This document shows, one piece after another, positions 6,778 through 14,261 of a stretch of DNA of 21,695 nucleotides. Position 1 is the first letter of the stretch; the number at the start of each line of letters is the position of its first letter. The position numbers and the translations under genes are program-made. A model generated the notes under the pieces. That model was not told where the DNA came from. It did not search any database and saw only the letters and a program-made list of their open reading frames with translations. Source of the stretch: JBIICS01 sp044238735 (GTDB lineage: Bacteria > Bacteroidota > Bacteroidia > UBA4408); assembly GCA_044238735.1 (NCBI GenBank), contig JBIICS010000036.1, forward strand, positions 1-21,695. Reading direction: 5' to 3'.

Positions 6778-9141
6778 ATGAAAAAAATAATTTACCTGAT
6801 TTTAATTTCTATATCTTTTCTTACATTTAAATTATACGCTCAAACAAATCTTATCACATCTGGTACGGATTCATTAATATTCCTCAACGCTGGTTCTAAA
6901 AGTTTAGTTATTTCTCCGAATGGAAGTATGCGATTAGGTAATGTAGAATCAATTAATGCCAGCGCTCTTCTTCAATTAAATTCTACTACTAAAGGTTTTT
7001 TAGCACCCCGTATGACACTTGCACAGCGCGATGCCATTTCTTCTCCGGCTAACGGTTTGCTTATATACAATACCTCTTCCGGCGACTATAATTTTTATAA
7101 TGGTATTGCATGGAAAGAGTTTAGTAATAATTCATCTTCTTCAATCAAAGGTTCGGGTGTTGTAAATTATACTGCACGCTGGATAAGTTCGGATAGTATA
7201 GCTTACGGGGCATTTCAAGACGATGGAATCAATGCCGCTATAGGTACTTCTCCTAATAATTTAAATAGATTAAGTATCATGGCTGATGGTTCTACAACCG
7301 CTTTAGCTGTTAATCAAACCCAAAATGGATCCGGAGCGTTTATTTATTTGAGTGATTTTTCAAATTCTTCCTATGCTCTTCGAGCTCGTAACGATGGTTT
7401 AGGTCCGGCCGGTGAGTTCCAGATTGTAAATTCTGCAAACGGTTCGGATGTTTTAAGTGCCACCACCAACGGGGCAGGTTCGGCTTTTAATGCTTTTGCC
7501 TCGGGTGATGGTAATGCCATTAAGGCTTCAGTAGATGGTGCAGGGAATGTAATTGATGCAAAAACAACCGGTACATCCGGAGTCGGATTTTTTGAAATTA
7601 TAAATTCTTCAAATTCCTATGCTACTCTAACGGCTGTTACCAATGGTTCGGGTTCTTCCATTTTAGCTTCCAGCTCCGGAACGGGTTCTGCGGGTCAGTT
7701 TACGGTTAGTAATGCAGGAAACACTTCGGCAGCTTTAAGTGCATCTTCTTCTGGAACAGGCCCTGCATTGCAGGCCACTAGTTTGGGTACCGGTAATGCT
7801 ATAAGTGCTTCTGGTAATAATTCTGCTACCGCATTGTTCGCTTCAAACATTGGAAATGGCTTTTCTCTGGACATAGTAGGTAGCGGAACTAAAACAATTG
7901 GTAATACGATGGCTCGTTTTAATAATACATCAACAAGTAGCACAGCGAGTACAACTAAAACAGCGGTTGCAATAAATTCCACCGGCACCTGGAACGGAGC
8001 CGGTTCAATAAACAGAGGATTGGATGTTAATGTATCCGGCGGTACTATCAATCAGGCTGCATTGTTTAATGGTGGTAATGTGGGTATTGGCACTACAAGT
8101 CCTACTCAATTATTAGATGTTGCAAATGGTAATATTAGCATCAGCAATACGGGTACTGCAGGGGAGTTACGTTTATTGGAACCCAGCGCTTCCGGTAATA
8201 ATTATACCGCAATAAAATCGGGTGCTCAGGCTGCAAATATCACGTACACTCTTCCAACAACTTTATTAGGAGGTAATTTCTTAACTACCGATGGGTCTGG
8301 TAATTTATCTTGGGGTTCAGTTACCGGTACGTTAAGTGGGGGTACGGCTAATACAATTCCAAAATGGTTGGGAACGAATGCACTTACTAATTCCAGTATT
8401 TTTGATAATGGAATCTCGGTAGGTATTGGTACTCTTACTCCATCAAATACAACTACTTTTCATGTTGTTAAATCAACAACTACAGCATCCGGAGAAATCG
8501 GTTTGTTGTCTGAAATAACGGGTTCGAATGGAAATACTAAAATAGGTGTTTATGGCTGGGCTCAAACTTCAGGCGGAACAGGGGCTACATCTATAGGCGT
8601 TGTTGGTATAGGAAACACCTCGGCGGTGGCGCAGTGTGGTGTATACGCAGGGCTATCGGGAACAGCGGGGTCTATACCAAGTGTAGCCGACAGAGCTGCC
8701 CTAATAACTAACGGTGGTACTAACCCCAATGCCCTATTTCTAGGCTCAGGCGGAGTAGCTATTGGTACCAATTTTGTTGGTGTTAATTGTGCTTTAAACG
8801 TTAAGGATGGTCATCTAAAATCGCAACAAACTGCTCTTCCAAATATTAACGGAACGGGTTTAACTTCTTATACACCTGGTGCCAGCTCTACCGATGTTAA
8901 AGGATTAATAACTACTACCGGCTCTTTAAATAACGCACAAACGGCTACAATAATTGTAACTTACAATAAGCCTTATACCGGTGGTTCGGTTCCGGTAGTG
9001 ATTCTTACACCTGCTAATGCTGCGTCGGCCATAAGATACTCCATCAGTTCCAGTACTCCCTCAGGTTTTACGGTTCACATCAATAATGACACAGGTGCAC
9101 CTGCCTCAAATTTAAGTTACTATTACATGGTAATTGAATAA
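6778..9141 (+). CDS. Sec-exported tail-fibre-like surface protein
   Basis: The 787-residue product starts with a signal peptide (residues 1-21, ending LYAQ). Residues 72-114 carry the motif seen at the head of many Bacteroidota fibre proteins (GFLAPRMTLAQRDAI, then GLLIYNTSSGDYNFYNGIAW). Two similar modules, around residues 125-160 and 515-555, pair an N-Y/I-x-P/A-x-W element with a GIGT motif. Between about 180 and 370 lie Gly/Ser/Ala-rich repeats of the form GxGxAxxA that suggest a repetitive beta fold. NVGIGTTSPTQLLDV follows near 435. The last about 100 residues form a beta-rich end domain terminating YYYMVIE. I see no intramolecular chaperone (peptidase S74) and no obvious type IX sorting domain. 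The role is unknown: surface filament or adhesin is inference from composition. It stands alone, with hairpins after its stop. Confidence 0.85.
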   Translation: MKKIIYLILISISFLTFKLYAQTNLITSGTDSLIFLNAGSKSLVISPNGSMRLGNVESINASALLQLNSTTKGFLAPRMTLAQRDAISSPANGLLIYNTSSGDYNFYNGIAWKEFSNNSSSSIKGSGVVNYTARWISSDSIAYGAFQDDGINAAIGTSPNNLNRLSIMADGSTTALAVNQTQNGSGAFIYLSDFSNSSYALRARNDGLGPAGEFQIVNSANGSDVLSATTNGAGSAFNAFASGDGNAIKASVDGAGNVIDAKTTGTSGVGFFEIINSSNSYATLTAVTNGSGSSILASSSGTGSAGQFTVSNAGNTSAALSASSSGTGPALQATSLGTGNAISASGNNSATALFASNIGNGFSLDIVGSGTKTIGNTMARFNNTSTSSTASTTKTAVAINSTGTWNGAGSINRGLDVNVSGGTINQAALFNGGNVGIGTTSPTQLLDVANGNISISNTGTAGELRLLEPSASGNNYTAIKSGAQAANITYTLPTTLLGGNFLTTDGSGNLSWGSVTGTLSGGTANTIPKWLGTNALTNSSIFDNGISVGIGTLTPSNTTTFHVVKSTTTASGEIGLLSEITGSNGNTKIGVYGWAQTSGGTGATSIGVVGIGNTSAVAQCGVYAGLSGTAGSIPSVADRAALITNGGTNPNALFLGSGGVAIGTNFVGVNCALNVKDGHLKSQQTALPNINGTGLTSYTPGASSTDVKGLITTTGSLNNAQTATIIVTYNKPYTGGSVPVVILTPANAASAIRYSISSSTPSGFTVHINNDTGAPASNLSYYYMVIE

Positions 9142-9173
9142 AAGTCTTTCTGAATATCGGTAAAAATAATTTT

Positions 9174-9208
9174 CCCTTTGTTTCGGGTAAAGGGCCAACT
9201 TGCGTTGG
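9174..9208 (+). terminator. Two tandem hairpins downstream of the fibre-like gene
   Basis: CCCTTT (9174-9179) pairs with AAAGGG (9189-9194). It is followed immediately by CCAAC-TTGC-GTTGG (9195-9208) and then a T-rich stretch (ttaatctatttt). The position, 33 nt after the stop at 9141, and the order stem-then-T-rich tract fit a rho-independent terminator, but the T-run is interrupted and the stems are short. Confidence 0.4.
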
Positions 9209-9272
9209 TTAATCTATTTTGTATAAACGTATCCTTTAATGTTTTTTTGAGTTAATATTCTTTTGAAATGAG

Positions 9273-9290
9273 GTAAATTTTTAGATTTAC
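9273..9290. promoter_or_regulatory. Possible operator upstream of the MarR gene
   Basis: GTAAAT (9273-9278) and ATTTAC (9285-9290) form a 6-bp inverted repeat with a 6-bp spacer, 40 nt before the MarR start codon. MarR proteins commonly bind such AT-rich palindromes and repress themselves. Only position and symmetry support this; chance matches are frequent in AT-rich DNA. Confidence 0.25.
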
Positions 9291-9330
9291 ATTAAAGTTT
9301 TAAGAAATAAAACCGAATAAAAAACCGGAC

Positions 9331-9780
9331 ATGAAATTAGAAGACGAAATAGTACAACGTAAATTTAAATCTAACGCCCAAAAGTTGGCTATCAATTTAA
9401 TATACACTCATAACTGGCTGGTTAATCAAAATGCGGAGTTATTTAAAAATAAAGATATTACACCTCAGCAATTTAATATTTTAAGAATATTAAAAGGTCA
9501 ATATCCTAAAACTGCTACCATAAAATTATTGCGCGAACGCATGCTCGATAAAATGAGTGATGCTTCGCGTTTGGTAGAAAAACTTCGAACTAAAGGATTG
9601 GTGAGCAGATTGGAGAATAGGAATGATAGAAGAAATGTAGATGTGCAAATTACCCCCAAAGGTTTGGAATTGCTGGAGAGCTTAAACGAAATTGATAATT
9701 ACTACGATCAAAAGTTTAAAACATTGAGCGCGGCAGAAATAAATACCTTAAACGATTTGCTTGATAAATTAAGGGGGTAG
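9331..9780 (+). CDS. MarR family winged-helix transcriptional regulator
   Basis: The 149-residue protein has the MarR layout: N-terminal dimerisation helix, then ITPQQFNILRIL (43-54), a winged helix-turn-helix with recognition region near 65-90 (MSDASRLVEKLRTKGLVSR), the wing with RNDRRNVDVQIT (97-108) and C-terminal dimerisation helices. The Asp-Arg pair in the wing that holds the fold in MarR proteins is present (D99, R100). Its target and ligand are unknown. The nearest plausible targets are its own gene, the fibre-like gene upstream and the secretion operon starting at 10735, which is about 1 kb away and separated by a convergent gene. The stop is 6 nt from the end of the convergent MORN-repeat gene, with no terminator between them. 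Confidence 0.93.
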   Translation: MKLEDEIVQRKFKSNAQKLAINLIYTHNWLVNQNAELFKNKDITPQQFNILRILKGQYPKTATIKLLRERMLDKMSDASRLVEKLRTKGLVSRLENRNDRRNVDVQITPKGLELLESLNEIDNYYDQKFKTLSAAEINTLNDLLDKLRG

Positions 9781-9786
9781 AGGGCT

Positions 9787-10497
9787 TTAGGGTTTCACTT
9801 CTTTTTCTTTAATTATATTACCAGCTTTGTAGGTAGTAATTTTAATTAGCTTACCGTCCTCATTATATCTTTTCCAATCCCCTTCCTCTAAATCATTTTT
9901 ATACACTCCTTCTTCAGCTAAACCTCCGCTCTCGAAGTATGATTTTGAAATTCCATCTAAAACACCGTTAATGTAGTTGTTTTCAATGGTTACTTTTTCG
10001 TTTTGATAATACCATTTAACAGTGCCATTGCGTTTGCCATTTAAATAATTACCTTCTTCCATTAATCTGCCGCTTTCGTAATAAATAGCATAGGGTCCTT
10101 CCAAAACACTATTTTTGTAATTCTCTATTAGTTTTATACGACCCCCGTATATAAATTGTTTTACTTCGCCGTTTAGTATATTGTTTAGGTAATTTTCTTC
10201 TTTCTGAAGTTCTCCGTTCTTACCAAAGCTGGCAGATAAACCCTCTTTAACTCCCTGGTTGTAATCTTCAATTAGCGATATGGTTTTATTTTCGTTATAG
10301 GTTGTCCATGCGCCTGTTTTTAATCCGTTTAGTAATTTTCCTTTTGCTATTAATTTTCCGTCGAACGAATTAACCACACAAATAGCTAGCGGACCTTTTC
10401 TTTCCACTACTAAGGTATCGTATCTGGGAATTATTTTAGCGCTTTGAGCATAGCTAAAAAAGTTTAAAAAAAGAGGAACTAAATAAAGGTATCTCAT
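9787..10497 (-). CDS. Exported MORN-repeat (YwqK-like) protein
   Basis: The 236-residue protein starts with a short signal peptide (residues 1-17, ending FSYAQ). It then contains about eight repeats of roughly 22 residues of the MORN_2 type, with recurring elements such as YNQGVKEGLSASF, YLNGKRNGTVKWYY, YINGVLDGISKSYF and YKNDLEEGDWKRYN. Such proteins are often labelled YwqK-family antitoxin after a Bacillus gene, but the signal peptide places this one outside the cytoplasm and no toxin gene is adjacent. A role in envelope binding is plausible but unproven. It is convergent with the MarR gene and divergent from the secretion operon across 237 nt. Confidence 0.85.
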   Translation of the reverse strand: MRYLYLVPLFLNFFSYAQSAKIIPRYDTLVVERKGPLAICVVNSFDGKLIAKGKLLNGLKTGAWTTYNENKTISLIEDYNQGVKEGLSASFGKNGELQKEENYLNNILNGEVKQFIYGGRIKLIENYKNSVLEGPYAIYYESGRLMEEGNYLNGKRNGTVKWYYQNEKVTIENNYINGVLDGISKSYFESGGLAEEGVYKNDLEEGDWKRYNEDGKLIKITTYKAGNIIKEKEVKP

Positions 10498-10703
10498 ATT
10501 CTTTTTTTTTGGTGGTGAATTGGAATTAAAGTTGAAAATACAACACGCTGGTTTTATAGAAAAGAAATTTAGAGTTGTTTAACAAAAATTTGGTTCAGAG
10601 CTTAAACACTTTTATCATAAAAATTGTTTATACAAAATTGAAATAAATTTAATATTTATTTATGATAGTTAATTGTTTTTTAATGAGACTAATAGGTATT
10701 TTT

Positions 10704-10736
10704 ATGCTTATTTTGTCAACTGTTTAAAATAAGCAT
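10704..10736 (+). promoter_or_regulatory. Perfect 11-bp inverted repeat over the ABC exporter start codon
   Basis: ATGCTTATTTT (10704-10714) and AAAATAAGCAT (10726-10736) are exact reverse complements with an 11-nt spacer. The right arm ends on the first two bases of the start codon (10735-10737). In RNA this would form a stem that hides the start codon. In DNA it is a 33-bp operator-like palindrome. The left arm also contains TTATTTTG (10709-10716), one base from the Bacteroidota -7 consensus TAnnTTTG. The symmetry is seen directly; a regulatory function is inferred. Confidence 0.55.
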
Positions 10737-12918
10737 GCAAAGCGATCCTGTATATATATTTAAGATTTTTGAGTACTTGTCTTCTTTTTACAAATCGGAA
10801 GAAAACATTAATGCTTTAAAACGAAAAATCAAGAATATGGCTGGTTTCCAGCCGGTTTCATTCGAGGGTTTTTTAAATGAATTAATTGATGTTGGTTATA
10901 TCGCCAATTTAGGATTTATAGAAAAAGAGATTGAAGAAAACGCCATTATTCGATTTATTGAAAGTATTAACTATCCGGTAATTGTTTTTCGTAAGCGTTA
11001 TAAGTTTTTAGAGCCCCTCATTATCCGTCCTCTGGCCGAAAACGGTTTTGAGGTTTACGATCCCTCCGAAAACATTACCACTACTATTCAGTCTAAAGAA
11101 TTAGCCACTTTTATTTCAGAAAATAAGATTCTAAAATTGGAATCGGGGCAATATAAAATCATCTTGCCGTTTAAAAACGAATCCCTTTTCAGTTTTAAAT
11201 CCGAGGACCGTATTACGCCCTTAAAACGATTTTTTAATTTACTTAAAATTGAAAAAAGGGATATCGTCTATATCTACACCTTTGCGATCCTAATTGGGTT
11301 AATTGGTTTAACCTTACCGCTGGGAGTACAGGCAATTATATCCCTTATTTCAGGCGGCATGGTAATTAGTTCGGTGTATGTTATTGTAGGGCTTATCATT
11401 TCGGGTATTATTTTAAGTGGATTTATACAGATATTGCAAATGTCTTTAATAGAGGTGTTGCAACAGCGTTTGTTTACCCGTTTATCGTTCGAGCTTACCT
11501 CAAAAATTATTCGGGTTAAGTTTGAGGAAACCCTGAAGCATTATATGCCCGAGCAAATGAATCGCTTTTTTGATGTTCTGACTATACAAAAAGGAATTTC
11601 GAAGATTTTATTGGACATAACAACCGCTAGTATGCAAATTGTATTCGGGTTAATTTTACTTGCACTCTATCATCCTGTTTTAGTTGCGTTCGGTTTGTTT
11701 GTTTTTAGTTTGCTTATTATATTTTTGCGTTCTACAGCCCCTGCCGGTTTAAAATCAAGTTTAAATGAATCTAAGTACAAATACAAAGTAGCTTATTGGT
11801 TACAAGAGCTGGCGCGTACATTAACCTCGTTTAAATTAATTGGTTACTCTAATTATCCTTTGGAAAGGTCTGATGATTTAGTATCCAATTACTTAAAATA
11901 CCGCAAAACGCACTTCGCTATATTAAAGCAGCAGTTTCTTTCTCTGGTATTGTTTAGGAGTATTATTACCACCGGTATTTTAATTCTGGGTATTTATTTT
12001 GTCTCTACGCAGCAAATAACCATCGCTCAGTTTGTGGCCTCCGAAATTGTTATCGTACTTATTAATGGTGCGGTTGAAAAATTAATTTTTAGTGTGGATG
12101 TTATATACGATATGCTAACGGCCTCCGAAAAAATTGGAAGTGTAACGGATTTAAAATCTGAGGATCCTAGTGGTATTACACTTTACGAACGCGATTTAAA
12201 GAATATTGAAATCTCCATTAAAAATTTGGTTTATTCTTACCCCGACTCACCCAAGCCAGTGCTTGAAGGTGTTAATTTATCCGTTAAATCGGGCGAACAT
12301 ATTTCAATAGTTGGGGAGAGCGGCTCGGGAAAAAACAGTTTGTTAAAGGTTTTAAACAGAATGTTAGATAATTATCAAGGCTCCGTTACTTTTAATAACA
12401 TCTCTATTAAAAATATCAATAAACACAGTTTAAGAAGTTTAATTGGCGATAACTTTTACGAAGAAGGTATCTTTAATGGAACCATAGAAGAAAACATTAC
12501 ATTGGGAAGGAACGATATTTATTTAAATGATGTAATTGATGCGGTCTCTAAGGCCAATTTAAATTCGTATGTAAATACGTTGAGTGATGGTTTAAATACC
12601 GAATTAAGGCCTGATGGATATGGGCTAACCCGATCTATAAAACAAAAAATACTTTTTGCTCGTGCAGTTGTGGGTAATCCGCCTTTATTATTGTTTGAAG
12701 ACAATCTATTCTTCTTAAACCGAAAAGATAAGGCTGAGCTTTTATCTAATTTAATGAATGAGAAACGAGTGCAAACCATGGTTTTTTTAACCAATGATAT
12801 TGATGTGATAAAATGCTGCGATAAAGTGGCTATTATGGATTCAGGAAAAGTGGTGGCTTTTGATACTTATGAAGTGTTAAACAAGGACGAGAACTTTAAA
12901 CGATATTTTGAGGCATGA
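10735..12918 (+). CDS. Type I secretion-like ABC exporter with degenerate C39-like and ATPase domains
   Basis: The 727-residue protein has the layout of peptidase-containing ABC exporters. Residues 1-150 resemble a C39 fold (YPVIVF, then VYDPSE), but there is no catalytic Cys and no His, as in the C39-like domains of RTX exporters. The membrane domain, about 165-465, has hydrophobic segments starting IVYIYTFAILIGLIG. The nucleotide-binding domain, about 490-727, keeps overall colinearity and an A-loop Tyr (Y502). The catalytic motifs are altered: Walker A is GESGSGKNS (527-535) with N534 at the Ser/Thr position; the Q-loop Gln is Y575; the signature is LTRSI (631-635) instead of LSGGQ; Walker B ends E655-D656 instead of Asp-Glu; the H-loop His is N687. 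ATP hydrolysis by a homodimer therefore looks unlikely. No second ABC gene is nearby. It is the first gene of an operon with adaptor and channel genes. The substrate is unknown. Confidence 0.9.
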   Translation: MQSDPVYIFKIFEYLSSFYKSEENINALKRKIKNMAGFQPVSFEGFLNELIDVGYIANLGFIEKEIEENAIIRFIESINYPVIVFRKRYKFLEPLIIRPLAENGFEVYDPSENITTTIQSKELATFISENKILKLESGQYKIILPFKNESLFSFKSEDRITPLKRFFNLLKIEKRDIVYIYTFAILIGLIGLTLPLGVQAIISLISGGMVISSVYVIVGLIISGIILSGFIQILQMSLIEVLQQRLFTRLSFELTSKIIRVKFEETLKHYMPEQMNRFFDVLTIQKGISKILLDITTASMQIVFGLILLALYHPVLVAFGLFVFSLLIIFLRSTAPAGLKSSLNESKYKYKVAYWLQELARTLTSFKLIGYSNYPLERSDDLVSNYLKYRKTHFAILKQQFLSLVLFRSIITTGILILGIYFVSTQQITIAQFVASEIVIVLINGAVEKLIFSVDVIYDMLTASEKIGSVTDLKSEDPSGITLYERDLKNIEISIKNLVYSYPDSPKPVLEGVNLSVKSGEHISIVGESGSGKNSLLKVLNRMLDNYQGSVTFNNISIKNINKHSLRSLIGDNFYEEGIFNGTIEENITLGRNDIYLNDVIDAVSKANLNSYVNTLSDGLNTELRPDGYGLTRSIKQKILFARAVVGNPPLLLFEDNLFFLNRKDKAELLSNLMNEKRVQTMVFLTNDIDVIKCCDKVAIMDSGKVVAFDTYEVLNKDENFKRYFEA

Positions 12919-14261
12919 GTGATTTAAAAGAAAATAAGCCGTTTTATTCGTTAACATTAGTAAACACTCCGGATTATGGTAGAAAAGTGAGTATGGCCAT
13001 TTGGATCCTGTTTGCTTTGTTTGTTGTTATATTATTTGTTCCGTGGCAACAAAATATTAATGCAGATGGAAATATTATTGCCTTTAACCCCCAAAATAGG
13101 CCTCAGGTTATTCCAACCATTATAAGCGGAAGAATAGAAAAATGGTATGTGCAGGAGGGACAATTTGTAAACAAAGGCGATACCATAATTTTTATTTCAG
13201 AGATAAAAGAAAAGTTTATTGATCCGGAAATACTTACCCGATTAAAAGAACAATTAACCTCAAAACAAGGGGTAATAACTGCCACTCAACAAAAAGCCGA
13301 TGCGTTAAATAATCAAATAAACGCGCTAAAGTCGGGTATGGAATTAAGCTTAAGTAAGGCTCAAAATAAAATTATACAAACCGAATACAAATTAATAAGC
13401 GATAGTATGGCTTATGAAGCCGAAAAAACGCAGTATGAAATTGCTAAGGTTCAGTATGAACGTCAACAGGAATTATATAAACAGGGTTTGAAATCTTTAA
13501 CCGAACTCGAAACCCGAAAATTAAAATTTCAGGAAGTTACGGCCAAATTAGTTTCTGCCGAAAATAAATTCCTGGCTACACAAAGCGAATTAGAGAATAC
13601 CAGAATAGAACTAAATTCGATTAATGCCGATTATTTAGATAAAATCTCTAAAGCCGAATCCGAATTAGGGAGTGCACTTTCCTACTCATTTACTGCAGAA
13701 GGGGATAAGGCTAAAATCCGAAACGAATTGCAAAGCACGGCTATCCGAAATAAATTTTATCATATTTTGGCCCCGCAAGATGGTTATATTGTTAAAGCTC
13801 TTGCCAGTGGTATTGGCGATTTGGTTAAGGAAGGTGAAGCCGTAGTAACTATTATGCCAAGTGACCCCGACATGGCGGTTGAGCTCGATATTAAAGCAAT
13901 GGACCTGCCTCTTGTTAAATTAGGCGAAAAGGTTAGGGTAGAGTTTGATGGTTGGCCGGCACTTGTTTTTTCGGGTTGGGACGGGGTTTCTATAGGTACA
14001 TTTGGGGGTATCGTAAAAGCCATAGATTACACCTCCAGTAAAGCAGGTTCTTTTAGAATAATTGTTATACCTGATAAAGACGATAAACCATGGCCTCCGC
14101 TTTTAAGGGTGGGTTCTGGTGTAAACGGTTGGGTAATGTTAAAGTATGTTCCTATTTGGTACGAGTTATGGCGTCAGTTAAACGGCTTTCCGCCTAAGGT
14201 GGATAAGCGTGATGTTAAAGCAGCCGGAGAAAAAAAGAAAGATAAAAAAGATGAGGAATAA
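12915..14261 (+). CDS. HlyD-family periplasmic adaptor (membrane fusion protein)
   Basis: The 448-residue protein is the adaptor that links an inner-membrane exporter to a TolC-type channel. It has a short cytoplasmic N-terminus and one membrane helix (about residues 26-44, IWILFALFVVILFVPW). The first half of a lipoyl domain follows (about 68-95, SGRIEKWYVQEGQFVNKGD), then a long periplasmic alpha-hairpin coiled coil (about 105-265), the second lipoyl half (HILAPQDGYIVKALASGIGDLVKEGE) and a beta-barrel region. The C-terminus is lysine-rich (KKKDKKDEE). Its ATG overlaps the exporter stop as ATGA (12915-12918), so the two are likely translated together. Confidence 0.93.
   Translation: MSDLKENKPFYSLTLVNTPDYGRKVSMAIWILFALFVVILFVPWQQNINADGNIIAFNPQNRPQVIPTIISGRIEKWYVQEGQFVNKGDTIIFISEIKEKFIDPEILTRLKEQLTSKQGVITATQQKADALNNQINALKSGMELSLSKAQNKIIQTEYKLISDSMAYEAEKTQYEIAKVQYERQQELYKQGLKSLTELETRKLKFQEVTAKLVSAENKFLATQSELENTRIELNSINADYLDKISKAESELGSALSYSFTAEGDKAKIRNELQSTAIRNKFYHILAPQDGYIVKALASGIGDLVKEGEAVVTIMPSDPDMAVELDIKAMDLPLVKLGEKVRVEFDGWPALVFSGWDGVSIGTFGGIVKAIDYTSSKAGSFRIIVIPDKDDKPWPPLLRVGSGVNGWVMLKYVPIWYELWRQLNGFPPKVDKRDVKAAGEKKKDKKDEE

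Noticed and set aside
6778..9141. Fibre-like protein as cargo of the type I secretion operon, or as part of a prophage
   Set aside because: It carries its own Sec signal peptide, is 1.6 kb away with unrelated genes between, and no capsid, terminase, tail or integrase genes are present.
9787..10497. Toxin-antitoxin module
   Set aside because: No toxin-like gene is adjacent and the product has a signal peptide.
10640..10665. AT-rich inverted repeat aaataaa/tttattt between the MORN gene and the secretion operon
   Set aside because: Arms consist only of A and T in a very AT-rich gap, so chance symmetry is likely.
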